Positions 34,250-42,517 of a DNA stretch of 64,000 nucleotides are shown here, in pieces. Under the pieces are notes generated by a model. It was not told where the DNA came from. It saw only the letters and a list, made by a program, of their open reading frames with translations, and did not search any database. A program made the translations under genes and the position numbers. Each line of letters opens with the position of its first letter. The first letter of the stretch is position 1. The stretch is from Brevibacillus sp. DP1.3A (GTDB lineage Bacteria > Bacillota > Bacilli > Brevibacillales > Brevibacillaceae): the NCBI RefSeq assembly GCF_013284245.2, contig NZ_CP085876.1, positions 5,590,001 through 5,654,000 of the forward strand, read 5' to 3'.

Positions 34250-34699
34250 TTACTTATTATACGGAGCACTCATTCCTGTCGAAATCGCGATTCGGTTCCA
34301 GCTGTTGATTGTATTGATCGCCATAATCAGGGCAACGTACTGGTTCTCGTCAAAATGCTCGCGTACCTGCTGGTAGAGCTCTTCCGAAACACCGTTAGCC
34401 GTGATGACAGTGACCGCTTCTGTCAAAGCAAGAACGGCCCGCTCTGCCTCTGTGTAAACCGCGGATTCTCTCCATAGGCTGAGTAAATAAATGCGTTGCT
34501 CAGTTTCACCGAGTTTGCGCGCATCTTGCGTATGCATATCCATGCAAAAAGCGCAGCCGTTGATTTGGGAAGCACGAATTTTGATCAGCTCAATCAGTTT
34601 TTTGTCCAAGCCGCTCTCATTCACGAAACTTTCCAGCTTGAGCATGGTTTGATACGCCTCAGGATTTGCTGCACGATGATTGAATCTAGCTTGCATCAT
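34250..34699 (-). CDS. Carboxymuconolactone decarboxylase/AhpD-family protein
   Basis: A 149-residue helical protein. The CxxC-x3-H motif CAFCMDMH, preceded by IRASQINGC, is typical of AhpD-like alkylhydroperoxidase-core proteins that use the cysteines for peroxide reduction. It lies just downstream of the ECF41 sigma gene, the standard partner of this sigma group. A matching ECF41 promoter lies in the short gap. Two consecutive ATG codons (34699, 34696) are possible starts. Confidence 0.88.
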   Translation of the reverse strand: MMQARFNHRAANPEAYQTMLKLESFVNESGLDKKLIELIKIRASQINGCAFCMDMHTQDARKLGETEQRIYLLSLWRESAVYTEAERAVLALTEAVTVITANGVSEELYQQVREHFDENQYVALIMAINTINSWNRIAISTGMSAPYNK

Positions 34700-34740
34700 T
34701 CATCTGTCCTCTCCACTCGAATTTGCTTTCAACCTCAAAG

Positions 34741-34766
34741 ACGAGTGAAGCGTCCTTCTTGTGACG
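34741..34766 (-). promoter_or_regulatory. ECF41-type promoter
   Basis: On the minus strand GTCACA, a 16-base spacer and CGTC match the promoter motif described for ECF41 sigma factors. It lies between the sigma gene and its carboxymuconolactone-decarboxylase partner. Confidence 0.75.
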
Positions 34767-34768
34767 AA

Positions 34769-35659
34769 TCATCTATTTTCTTTTTGTAAATGTGCAAGCT
34801 TATCTGGATTGACCATCATATACAAGCGTGCAATGCGGTCTTCCTCTTCATTCATCCTGATCTGGATGATCATTTTCAGCTGACCTTCGGAGTAGACGGC
34901 GATTCCATCTTGGCCATTGATCGAGCGAATCTGCATGGTAGCATGTGAAGCCCACCTCGGCCATACCCCCATCCAGAAGGCAGTAATCCGCTCATCTGAG
35001 AAGATGGGATGAATTGCCGCACGGACTTTCCCGCCACCATCGCTGACAAACACAGCATCTTTTGTCAAAAGTCCGATCAACGACTTCGCATCTGACTTGG
35101 AGATGGCCTGCATCAGCTGTTCTACCAAGCTCGAAGTCCGATTCGGCTGAGGGACGATCGCCTGGTATCCTGCTTCAGACAGCTTTTTTCTCGCAATGCT
35201 AAACTTCTTACGGCAATTTACTTCGGTCATTTCGAGCATCGCGGCAATTTCACTGTATTCGTAGTCGAGTGCCGTTCGGAGCACAAAAACGGCACGTAGC
35301 GTCGACGGTAGATTCTCCAAGAGAACAAGCAAGCCATACGAGACTGCTTCTTCGGCAATCACAGTTTGCAGGGGATCATTGGTTTCTGAAGCGTCCAGCA
35401 TCGGCTCCGGCAACCATTCCCCTACATACTGCTCTCGCTTCCAACGGGCTGATTTTAATAAGTCCAGACAGCGATTGGTCACAGCTTTGCACAGATAGCT
35501 TTTTACATGGTGAATGTCTTGGATGTCGGTACCTGCCAATGCAAGAAAAGTATCCTGAACAATGTCCTCCGCTTCCGTTACCGAACCAGTCATCCGGTAC
35601 GCAAGGGAAAACAGTAATGATTTATACTCCCGATAAACATCCTCCATGTTCACTGCCAT
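34769..35659 (-). CDS. ECF41-family RNA polymerase sigma factor
   Basis: A 296-residue extracytoplasmic-function sigma factor. Region 2 includes LAYRMTGSVTEAEDIVQDTF; region 4 includes LDYEYSEIAAMLEMTEVNC. The C-terminal 100 residues form the SnoaL-like extension of ECF41, with the regulatory DGGGK motif (DGGGR in most members) and NPDKL near the end, which modulate activity in place of an anti-sigma factor. Its ATG overlaps the stop of the dioxygenase gene by one base (TAATG), implying translational coupling. Confidence 0.92.
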   Translation of the reverse strand: MAVNMEDVYREYKSLLFSLAYRMTGSVTEAEDIVQDTFLALAGTDIQDIHHVKSYLCKAVTNRCLDLLKSARWKREQYVGEWLPEPMLDASETNDPLQTVIAEEAVSYGLLVLLENLPSTLRAVFVLRTALDYEYSEIAAMLEMTEVNCRKKFSIARKKLSEAGYQAIVPQPNRTSSLVEQLMQAISKSDAKSLIGLLTKDAVFVSDGGGKVRAAIHPIFSDERITAFWMGVWPRWASHATMQIRSINGQDGIAVYSEGQLKMIIQIRMNEEEDRIARLYMMVNPDKLAHLQKENR

Positions 35660-36453
35660 TATTTCGTATCACCAAACTGCCAAAGGGTGTGACTGAGACT
35701 TCCATAGCGGATGCTCATATGCAGGCGCTTCGCTGTACGTTCATCGTCGGCAGCTCCCATGACGTACACAAGCGGAACAAAATGCTCAGTTCCATATGCG
35801 GGAACAGCTTTTTCGGCATGTGGAGCAAGCTCGCGGTAGTTGGCGAGGTCCTCGACATTCCAGTCAGTCAATGTTGTTTGCAGCCAGTCTTCGAATTGCT
35901 CAGCCCACTCAAAAGTATCACTATCGGACTCTCTCAGGTTCATATAGGAAAAATTATGGACGGTTCCGCCACTGCCGAGGATCAGAACGTCTTTTTCGCG
36001 GAGTGGACTGAGTGCCTTGCCGATCTGATATTGCTCTGTCACGGTCAGATTCGGATTAACCGATAAGGCAACAACGGGAATATCTGCATCCGGATAAATA
36101 TGGCGCAAAACAACCCAGTGTCCATGATCCAAGCCTCTTGTCGTGTTCAAAGCGACAGGAATACCAGCTTCCTGAAGAAGTCGGATTGTCTCATCCGCTA
36201 CTTCGCGCTCTCCTTTTGCCGGGTACTCGATTTCGTATAACGCTTGCGGGAAACCGCCAAAATCGTGAATAGTCGGGAAGGTGTCCATGGTTCCTACCAT
36301 TTGATCATGTGCTTCCCAGTGAGCGGAAAATATGACGATAGCACGCGGCTTGCGCGGGAGCAGGCTAGGCAATTGGTTCAGTGCTTCTGTATAGGCATTG
36401 TTTTCTATGGCAAGTAACGGGGCACCATGTGCAATGAAAAAAGACGGCATCAT
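35659..36453 (-). CDS. Class III extradiol dioxygenase, DODA-like
   Basis: A 264-residue non-haem iron enzyme related to 4,5-DOPA dioxygenase/YgiD. Candidate metal and catalytic His residues are in FIAHGAPLL, FSAHWEAH, GLDHGHWVVL and the GSGGTVHNF motif. It probably opens catechol-type rings or handles a quinone precursor. The gene is upstream of and coupled to the ECF41 sigma gene. Confidence 0.87.
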   Translation of the reverse strand: MMPSFFIAHGAPLLAIENNAYTEALNQLPSLLPRKPRAIVIFSAHWEAHDQMVGTMDTFPTIHDFGGFPQALYEIEYPAKGEREVADETIRLLQEAGIPVALNTTRGLDHGHWVVLRHIYPDADIPVVALSVNPNLTVTEQYQIGKALSPLREKDVLILGSGGTVHNFSYMNLRESDSDTFEWAEQFEDWLQTTLTDWNVEDLANYRELAPHAEKAVPAYGTEHFVPLVYVMGAADDERTAKRLHMSIRYGSLSHTLWQFGDTK

Positions 36454-36488
36454 TTTCGTACACTCTCCTCTATACTTTTTAAACTTAG

Positions 36489-36532
36489 TTACTTTTAGTA
36501 AGTATTATATCTCATAATCCTCACGGTTACAA
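36489..36532 (-). promoter_or_regulatory. Promoter and palindrome before the dioxygenase
   Basis: TTGTAA (36527-36532) and TATAAT (36504-36509) are spaced 17 bases. Immediately downstream TTACT-AAA-AGTAA (36489-36501) is a perfect inverted repeat, well placed for a MarR/HxlR-type repressor. Confidence 0.6.
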
Positions 36533-36564
36533 GTGTATCCAGAATCGATGCCGTTTCTTTCCTC

Positions 36565-36608
36565 TAAACAAAAAAGGCTTGCCGCTCTTAAAGAACGACA
36601 AGCCTTTT
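36565..36608 (-). terminator. sodA terminator
   Basis: AAGGCTTG pairs with CAAGCCTT, followed by TTTTGTTT on the minus strand. Confidence 0.8.
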
Positions 36609-36625
36609 GACAGGTAAAGTTACAA

Positions 36626-37234
36626 TTACTTCGCTGCTGCGAAACGCTTGCTAACTTCATCCCAGTTTACAACGTTCCAGAACGCACCGATGTAGTCAGG
36701 GCGTTTGTTTTGGTAGTTCAGGTAGTAAGCATGCTCCCAAACGTCCAGACCAAGGATAGGTGTTTTACCTTCCATGATTGGGCTGTCTTGGTTAGGAGTA
36801 GAGCTGATTGCTACTTTTCCGCCTTCTGCAGTCAGCCAAGCCCATCCGGAACCGAAGCGAGTAGTAGCTGCTTTTGCGAATTCTGCTTTGAAGTTGTCAA
36901 GGCTTCCGAAAGCCGCGTTGATTGCGTCAGCCAGTTCACCAGTTGGTGCGCCGCCGCCATTCGGGCTCATGATTTCCCAGAACAGTGTGTGGTTCGCATG
37001 GCCTCCACCGTTGTTGCGAACAGCAGTGCGGATGGACTCAGGCAGAGCATCCAGATTGCTGATCAGCTCTTCAATGCTTTTACCTTGCAGGTCAGCGTGT
37101 GCTTCCAGAGCTGCATTCAGGTTGTTAACATAAGTAGCATGGTGGCGTCCGTGATGGATTTCCATGGTTTGCGCGTCGATATGTGGTTCCAAAGCGTTGT
37201 GTGCATAAGGCAATGCAGGAAGTTGATGTGCCAT
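36626..37234 (-). CDS. sodA: Superoxide dismutase (Mn/Fe)
   Basis: A 202-residue cytoplasmic enzyme that converts superoxide to peroxide and oxygen. Metal ligands are His in EIHHGRHHATYV, His in GGHANHTLFW, and Asp and His in LDVWEHAYYL. The GGAPTGELADAIN and GSGWAWL segments favour a manganese enzyme. AGGAGG precedes the ATG and a consensus promoter lies upstream; it is monocistronic. Confidence 0.96.
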   Translation of the reverse strand: MAHQLPALPYAHNALEPHIDAQTMEIHHGRHHATYVNNLNAALEAHADLQGKSIEELISNLDALPESIRTAVRNNGGGHANHTLFWEIMSPNGGGAPTGELADAINAAFGSLDNFKAEFAKAATTRFGSGWAWLTAEGGKVAISSTPNQDSPIMEGKTPILGLDVWEHAYYLNYQNKRPDYIGAFWNVVNWDEVSKRFAAAK

Positions 37235-37278
37235 TGTAACATTCCTCCTCAGATTATGTAGGTCAAGCTTACGCCTTC

Positions 37279-37307
37279 ATTATACTGTAAGCCAAACAGT
37301 TTTTCAA
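37279..37307 (-). promoter_or_regulatory. sodA promoter
   Basis: TTGAAA at 37302-37307 and TATAAT at 37279-37284 with a 17-base spacer. Confidence 0.75.
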
Positions 37308-37425
37308 CAAATCGGTATGCAAAGTATATTAATCTATTTATTATTTCAAAGATTTCTATCTTGAAAACAAAACCGAGCGTGCTAGACTTGGATTATTACA
37401 AACGAAGAGAATCAGGTGATATCTA

Positions 37426-38196
37426 GTGGAAATGGACTTATCAACGATCGTACTTCTCGCTGTCTTTGGATTCATTGCAGCATTCATCGACAGTACTGTT
37501 GGTGGAGGCGGACTCATCTCCCTCCCCGCCCTACTCGGTCTCGGAATGCCACCGTACCTTGCTCTTGGCACGAACAAATTGGCTGGCACAATTTCATCTG
37601 CCACCAGCTCCTACACCTTTATCAAGAATGGTAAATTTGACAAGAAGCTCATGCTGATCTTATTTCCCGTCTCCCTGATCGGCGCCTATTTCGGAGCGAA
37701 AACAGTTCTGTTCGTTCCCCAGGAGTTTTTGAAGATCCTTGTCGTTATCATGATGGCACTCATTTTTGTTTACACTCTTTTCAACAAACGTTTTGGTCAA
37801 GATTCCAACTACAAAGGGCTGACCAAATTTACGCTCGGCATCGGGATTCCTTTTACCTTTTTAATCGGATTTTACGATGGATTTTTCGGGCCCGGAACCG
37901 GTTCGTTCTTTGTTTTTCTGATGGTGCTTTTGTTTGGCTATGATTTTGTGATTGCAGCCGGCAATGGACGAATTTTGAATCTGGCCAGTAACATTTCTGC
38001 GCTGTTTGTCTTCACAATGGAGGGCAAGGTCGTTTTCATGACTGGTCTCATCATGGGGATCGCGATGCTGTTAGGTGCTAACCTTGGTGCCAAAATGGCC
38101 ATCAAAACAGGAGTACGTTATGTCCGTCCGTTGTTCTTGGTCGTATCTATTACCTTGATTGTGAAGATGGTGTATGAGTTGATTTTTACAGCTTGA
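37426..38196 (+). CDS. TauE/SafE-family permease (YfcA-like)
   Basis: A 256-residue integral membrane protein with about seven or eight helices in two repeats. The first repeat contains GFIAAFIDSTVGGGGLISLP and the second GFYDGFFGPGTGSFFVF, the paired Gly-rich signatures of sulfite/organosulfonate exporters. Substrate unknown. The GTG at 37426 is six bases after AGGTGA; an ATG two codons later is an alternative. Confidence 0.88.
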   Translation: MEMDLSTIVLLAVFGFIAAFIDSTVGGGGLISLPALLGLGMPPYLALGTNKLAGTISSATSSYTFIKNGKFDKKLMLILFPVSLIGAYFGAKTVLFVPQEFLKILVVIMMALIFVYTLFNKRFGQDSNYKGLTKFTLGIGIPFTFLIGFYDGFFGPGTGSFFVFLMVLLFGYDFVIAAGNGRILNLASNISALFVFTMEGKVVFMTGLIMGIAMLLGANLGAKMAIKTGVRYVRPLFLVVSITLIVKMVYELIFTA

Positions 38197-38232
38197 TTAA
38201 ATAGACCTTCTTGTAAGTTGCTGTAGTGCTGG

Positions 38233-38436
38233 GGAGGAAACAGGAGAAAACGCTCAGCTTCTAGGGCCACCCGCTGTGGGATTGACTGCCCGACTCCATG
38301 CAAAAAGCGAAACCGCGTCCAAAGTAGTCCATTCAGGAAGTTTTTCAGAGGTGGACGCTTAAGAGCGTGTTTCGCTTTTTGCATTCCGTCTCGGTCGGCG
38401 TCCCTAAGATCTTCGCTTATTTCTCCTGTTTCCTCT
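38233..38436. repeat. Palindromic element, copy 1 (about 200 bases)
   Basis: Outer arms GAGGAAACAGGAGAAAACGC (from 38234) and the matching TTTCTCCTGTTTCCTC (to 38435) enclose a perfect 16-base inverted repeat (38298-38313 with 38369-38384, ATGCAAAAAGCGAAAC) and an inner GCGTCCA/TGGACGC stem. The whole could fold into one long cruciform or RNA hairpin. Confidence 0.75.
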
Positions 38437-38503
38437 ACGAGCTGTTCGTTCTTAAACGGGTTTTAAAAGACTTAAAAAATGAATAGTGCAATCAGTTACG
38501 ACA

Positions 38504-38699
38504 GAGAAGAATATTTCCAGACGTAGCGACTTATGGAGTCCTACCGAGCGGAGAAGGGATTCGCGGGCAAAAGAAACGCAACGTGCCCACGCGACGTAGC
38601 GGCTACCACTTTTGCGTTTCCCCGCTAATCCCTTCGGAGCGGGCAGTCTTAACCCCCAGCAGGACGGAGCCTGGAGCCTAGACTGGAAATATTCTTCTC
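38504..38699. repeat. Palindromic element, copy 2 (about 195 bases)
   Basis: A perfect 17-base outer inverted repeat (GAGAAGAATATTTCCAG at 38504-38520 with its complement at 38683-38699) encloses GAAGGGAT/ATCCCTTC and GAAACGCAA/TTGCGTTTC arms. It shares GGAG-CGGGCAGTC-A and neighbouring blocks with the reverse complement of copy 1, so both belong to one family, in opposite orientation. Confidence 0.75.
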
Positions 38700-38719
38700 C
38701 CCACTACAGATTCTGATAG

Positions 38720-38756
38720 AAAAGTCAGCCTGCTCACATTTACAGGCTGACTTTTT
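38720..38756 (-). terminator. leuA terminator
   Basis: AAAGTCAGCCTG pairs with CAGGCTGACTTT, followed by a T-tract on the minus strand. Confidence 0.8.
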
Positions 38757-38764
38757 CGTGAGAC

Positions 38765-40309
38765 CTAGTTAGCCCCAGCTGTTACAACTTTGGCCTGATG
38801 ATCACGCACCGCCTGATTGCTCGCCGCCATAAACGCCTGCGCGACTGCCATCAGTACATCTCGATGCTCGGCAACTCCTTTAAAATGACTTCCGTTGGCG
38901 CTGACCGTCACGATCGCTTCGCCTGTCGCATGCTCTCCCGACGACAATGAATACAGCTCCATGTCCGTAAACTCCACGTCAAACGGCAGTGCCTGCTTGA
39001 TGCCTGCCACCAATGCCTCAACAGGTCCTTCTCCGGTGCCAGAGTATGCTTGTTCTTCTCCTGTCACATTGTTCGTAATGGTGCAGGAAGCCATACGACT
39101 TCCGGATGTGCCAGTGAGCACTTGCGCATTGACCAGTGTGAATGGCTCCAGTACCGCGTTTACGGTATGTCCTACCAGCTCAAGCAGCTGATGATCCTGG
39201 ACAACTTTTTGCTTGTCAGCCAGTTCTTTAAATTGGACGTACAGTGTTTCCATCTGCTCATCGGTCAGCTGTATCCCGAATTCGTTTACGCGGTGCTTGA
39301 TCGCATGGCGGCCGGAGTGCTTTCCGAGAATGATCATGTTGCGAGGCACACCCAAGCTCTCCGGATCCATGATTTCGTAGGTGCTGCGCTCTTTTAAGAG
39401 ACCGTCCTGATGAATTCCCGCTTCATGCTGAAAGGCATTGCGACCCACAATTGGTTTGTTGAAAGCAATCGGGAAGCTCATGGCACGGCTCACTTTTTGT
39501 GAAGTGGTGTAAATGTGCTCCGGTCTGATGCCAGTCTCGGCATCCAATGCTTCTTTGCGCGTCTCAATTGCCATCACCAGCTCTTCCAAGGAGCAGTTCC
39601 CTGCTCGCTCACCGACCCCATTGACCGTTACCTCGACTTGGGTGACCCCCGCACGAATCGCAGCCAAACTGTTTGCAACCGCGAGTCCCAGGTCATTGTG
39701 GCAGTGTGCACTGAACTCTACCTTGTCGCTACCACGAACGTTTTTCATGACACGAGTGAACATGGCCCCGTATTCTTCTGGAAGTGCGTACCCTACTGTA
39801 TCGGGGATGTTAATAATGGTTGCCCCTTCTTCAATTGCCGCTTCGATCATCTCAAACAAAAACTCATCGCCTGTACGAGTTGCATCCATCGGAGAAAATT
39901 CGATCCGGTCTACAAACTGTTTGCCGTACGCAATCATTTCGCGGGCAATCTTAATCACTTGCTCTCTCGACTTGCGAAGTTGGAAGTCCAGATGAATGCT
40001 GGAGGATGACAGGAACATGTGGAGTCTGCGACGCTCTGCCGCTTGTGTAGCCCGAACGGCAGCATCAATGTCCTCTTTCACCGCACGAGCAAAGCCACAG
40101 ATCTCTACGCCGTGCACCTCTTGTGAAATACGTTGCACCGCCATGAAGTCACCAGGGCTTGCGATTGGGAAGCCCGGTTCAATGACATCCACGCCGAGGT
40201 CTGCCAAATGCTTCGCTATCACGATTTTTTGCTCAGGCGAAAGAGACGCTCCTGGCGCTTGCTCTCCGTCACGCAGTGTTGTATCAAAAATATGGATTCG
40301 TTTTGTCAT
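38765..40309 (-). CDS. leuA: 2-isopropylmalate synthase
   Basis: A 514-residue enzyme that condenses 2-oxoisovalerate with acetyl-CoA, the first step of leucine synthesis. FDTTLRDGEQAPG at the N-terminus, the HCHNDLGLA metal site and NGVGERAGNCSLEE are in the TIM barrel; the C-terminal GTGEGPVEALVAGI lies in the LeuA dimer/allosteric domain that binds leucine. The frame runs on into the T-box terminator, so the start is the ATG at 40309. Two leucine T-boxes precede it. No ilv or other leu genes are adjacent. Confidence 0.96.
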   Translation of the reverse strand: MTKRIHIFDTTLRDGEQAPGASLSPEQKIVIAKHLADLGVDVIEPGFPIASPGDFMAVQRISQEVHGVEICGFARAVKEDIDAAVRATQAAERRRLHMFLSSSSIHLDFQLRKSREQVIKIAREMIAYGKQFVDRIEFSPMDATRTGDEFLFEMIEAAIEEGATIINIPDTVGYALPEEYGAMFTRVMKNVRGSDKVEFSAHCHNDLGLAVANSLAAIRAGVTQVEVTVNGVGERAGNCSLEELVMAIETRKEALDAETGIRPEHIYTTSQKVSRAMSFPIAFNKPIVGRNAFQHEAGIHQDGLLKERSTYEIMDPESLGVPRNMIILGKHSGRHAIKHRVNEFGIQLTDEQMETLYVQFKELADKQKVVQDHQLLELVGHTVNAVLEPFTLVNAQVLTGTSGSRMASCTITNNVTGEEQAYSGTGEGPVEALVAGIKQALPFDVEFTDMELYSLSSGEHATGEAIVTVSANGSHFKGVAEHRDVLMAVAQAFMAASNQAVRDHQAKVVTAGAN

Positions 40310-40344
40310 GGGTAATGCCTCCTCAATTTTTGGTCGTTTTTTCC

Positions 40345-40605
40345 GTAATAAAAAAAGCCCGCCGTCTCCATATACAAGAGACGACAGGCTTTTGGCTGCC
40401 GCGGTACCACTCTCGTTGATCCTCTCTTTTTTCAAAAGAGAATCCACCTCGCTGTCCCGATGACGTGGGACGATCCGTCAAGGTTTACTGTAAGTTTTCA
40501 ACCTTGCCGCTCCCGGGTGAGATTCGAGCATTTCCTGACTGCGTCGCACCTACCCGCAGCTCTCTGGACAAGAAATTCGCTTTACTAGCTCCCGTTCTTC
40601 GCGTT
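40345..40605 (-). promoter_or_regulatory. Leucine T-box leader, gene-proximal copy
   Basis: The antiterminator motif TGGTACCGCG is at 40400-40409 and the terminator (GCCTGTCGTCTC / GAGACGGCGGGC then seven T) at about 40351-40394. In stem I a CTC codon at 40519-40521, followed by a purine and the CCCG strand of the basal helix, fits a leucine specifier. Confidence 0.93.
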
Positions 40606-40631
40606 TGCTCTATGTCGTTGTGAAAATCAAA

Positions 40632-40915
40632 AAGGCCTGCCGTCTCTATCGAAGAGACGACAGACCTTGTCTATCGCGGTACCACTCTCGTTGACCCCAG
40701 CTACTCGCCAGAAGTCCACCTCATGTACTGATCCTAGTCGATCAGCACAACCCGATCACGGAGGTTAACCGTCAGAACTTACTGCTTGATGCAGCGCTAC
40801 ATCTCGTTTCAGTCCTGCCGCTCCCGGGCGAGCTTCACTGGCTTCTCTGACTGCGTTGCACCATCCCGCAGCTCTCTAGACAGATCAGTCCACTTACTGT
40901 TCCCGTTCTTCGCGT
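40632..40915 (-). promoter_or_regulatory. Leucine T-box leader, promoter-proximal copy
   Basis: A complete second T-box: TGGTACCGCG at 40675-40684, a terminator at 40632-40669, and a CTC specifier at 40830-40832 in the same structural context. The two leaders share long stretches (AGAGAGCTGCGGG, CCCGGGAGCGGCA) and are tandem duplicates. Confidence 0.93.
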
Positions 40916-40935
40916 TATTGTTATTATTGTTTGAA

Positions 40936-40964
40936 ATTTTATTCGGTTTATATCTGATTGTCAA
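40936..40964 (-). promoter_or_regulatory. Promoter of the leuA transcript
   Basis: TTGACA at 40959-40964 and TAAAAT at 40936-40941 with a 17-base spacer, upstream of both T-boxes. Confidence 0.8.
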
Positions 40965-41000
40965 TGGAGGCTATCAATAAAAATAATTTTAATAACCCAA

Positions 41001-42368
41001 TTAATTGAACCCTCTCACTGAGCTGCGTCCGAACTGTCTGTAATAAAGGCAGGCGAGACCTAGTACCACGAGCACTAAAGCGGAGTAAATATTGCTATAA
41101 ACGGACGCTCCGGAATAGCTATTGAACAGATTCCAGCTCACAGCAGCTCCTCCATCAATCATTTTGCCGTACAAGGTAGCTGCAAGTGCACCTGCAATAA
41201 AGTTCAGCATTGCCAGCAGTCCCATACCGACGCCGATCTGTTCCTTTGGTAGCGACTGCGAGATTGCGTTTGACATCGAAATCATCATAAACGATAGTCC
41301 GACATTACCAAAAATCAGAAAAACGGCAATGAGGAACGGAGATACTCCCGCAAAGGAAGAGAAGAGGACAAAGCTGCACAAAAGTAGCACAGACGCTGTG
41401 TAAAATAAATACGAATTCCCTTTCTTATCTGCAAGAATCCCGGCCTTCTTCCCCAAGAACGCGGTCACAATTGCTCCCGGTACCATCACAAAGCCAATGA
41501 GCCCCGGTGCCAGATGATTCACATTTGCCAACAACTGTGGACTAAGGAAAGCGAACGAATAGCCACTCCCTATCATCAAAAAGGCAATGACCAGCCCGAG
41601 CGAATAGCGTTTGCTCCGGAATAAGCCAGGGCGAACAAAAGGTTCTGCGGTCGTCCGAATTCTTACCAAGAACAGAAGGAATGAGAGGATGCACCCCAGT
41701 GCGAGCAAGAAGCTCTGATTCGTAATAGCCAGTAGAAGCAACGCAATCGTTATGGCGAGAAGTCCACCACCGATCCAGTCCATTTTGACAGCTTCCCGCT
41801 CCTCCTCCTCCAAATACTTACGGAAAAAAGGCACGGCAAAAAGCGTGAACAACGGCATGCAGAACAACCATCTCCAATCGAGCAGACTGACCAGCAAAGA
41901 GGAAAGAACGGGACCTAATGCGCTACCGATTGCCATCCCGGTCATTGAGATCCCTAGAGCCCGCCCCCTACTCTCTGGGGGAAAATAACGCACCGGAATA
42001 ATGGAAGATGTCGCCGGAACAACTGCCGCTCCTGCTGCCTGCACAATTCTCCCAAATAGCACCATGCCATAATTATGGGCGAAAAATCCGATAACGGAGC
42101 CGATGGCAAATAGAATCAGTCCGAATGTAAGCAAATGTTTGAGCTTGTAGGAATCAGCTAGCTTTCCGTACATCACGGTTCCAACCGCATAGATTAACAA
42201 AAAGGCAGACGTCACCCAGCTTACTTGGCTAAAAGATAAATGAAATTCTGTCCTGATTTGCGGTAACACGATATTGAACATCGTAGCACTCATCACCGTA
42301 ATCATGAGAGTAAACACGAGTACGCGTAGAACTTTTTCAGCGGATTGTTGTTGTGGTTCGGTTTGCAT
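41001..42368 (-). CDS. MFS efflux transporter, 14-helix, Tet(K)/Tet(L)-like
   Basis: A 455-residue membrane protein with about 14 helices. WVTSAFLLIYAVGTVMYGKLAD near residue 50 is close in sense to the corresponding WVNTAF-YGKLSD segment of Tet(L), and GRIVQAAGAAVVPA, the antiporter motif region and PFVRPGLF also align. Whether it exports tetracycline cannot be read from sequence. The divergent LysR gene probably regulates it. Confidence 0.85.
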   Translation of the reverse strand: MQTEPQQQSAEKVLRVLVFTLMITVMSATMFNIVLPQIRTEFHLSFSQVSWVTSAFLLIYAVGTVMYGKLADSYKLKHLLTFGLILFAIGSVIGFFAHNYGMVLFGRIVQAAGAAVVPATSSIIPVRYFPPESRGRALGISMTGMAIGSALGPVLSSLLVSLLDWRWLFCMPLFTLFAVPFFRKYLEEEEREAVKMDWIGGGLLAITIALLLLAITNQSFLLALGCILSFLLFLVRIRTTAEPFVRPGLFRSKRYSLGLVIAFLMIGSGYSFAFLSPQLLANVNHLAPGLIGFVMVPGAIVTAFLGKKAGILADKKGNSYLFYTASVLLLCSFVLFSSFAGVSPFLIAVFLIFGNVGLSFMMISMSNAISQSLPKEQIGVGMGLLAMLNFIAGALAATLYGKMIDGGAAVSWNLFNSYSGASVYSNIYSALVLVVLGLACLYYRQFGRSSVRGFN

Positions 42369-42517
42369 ATTGGAAAGACACCTCTCGTTATCACCGATTT
42401 CTTCCCGGGAAGGTGATTGTTGGCCTTGCTAGATGTAGTTTATAATGATTTTAAAATAAACGAAAATATATCTTTTGACATGTAGTTGATATACCTGAGT
42501 ATATGGAGTTGAATCGA

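Larger units (their letters stand above)
38197..38719. other. Gene-free region with two large palindromes
   Basis: About 520 bases between a convergent permease gene and the leuA terminator contain no frame with a ribosome site. Almost all of the region is taken up by two long imperfect inverted repeats, described separately. Confidence 0.75.

Noticed and set aside
41001..42368. Calling the efflux gene a tetracycline resistance gene
   Set aside because: It shares the 14-helix plan and several motifs with Tet(K)/Tet(L), but overall similarity is too low by eye to fix the substrate.
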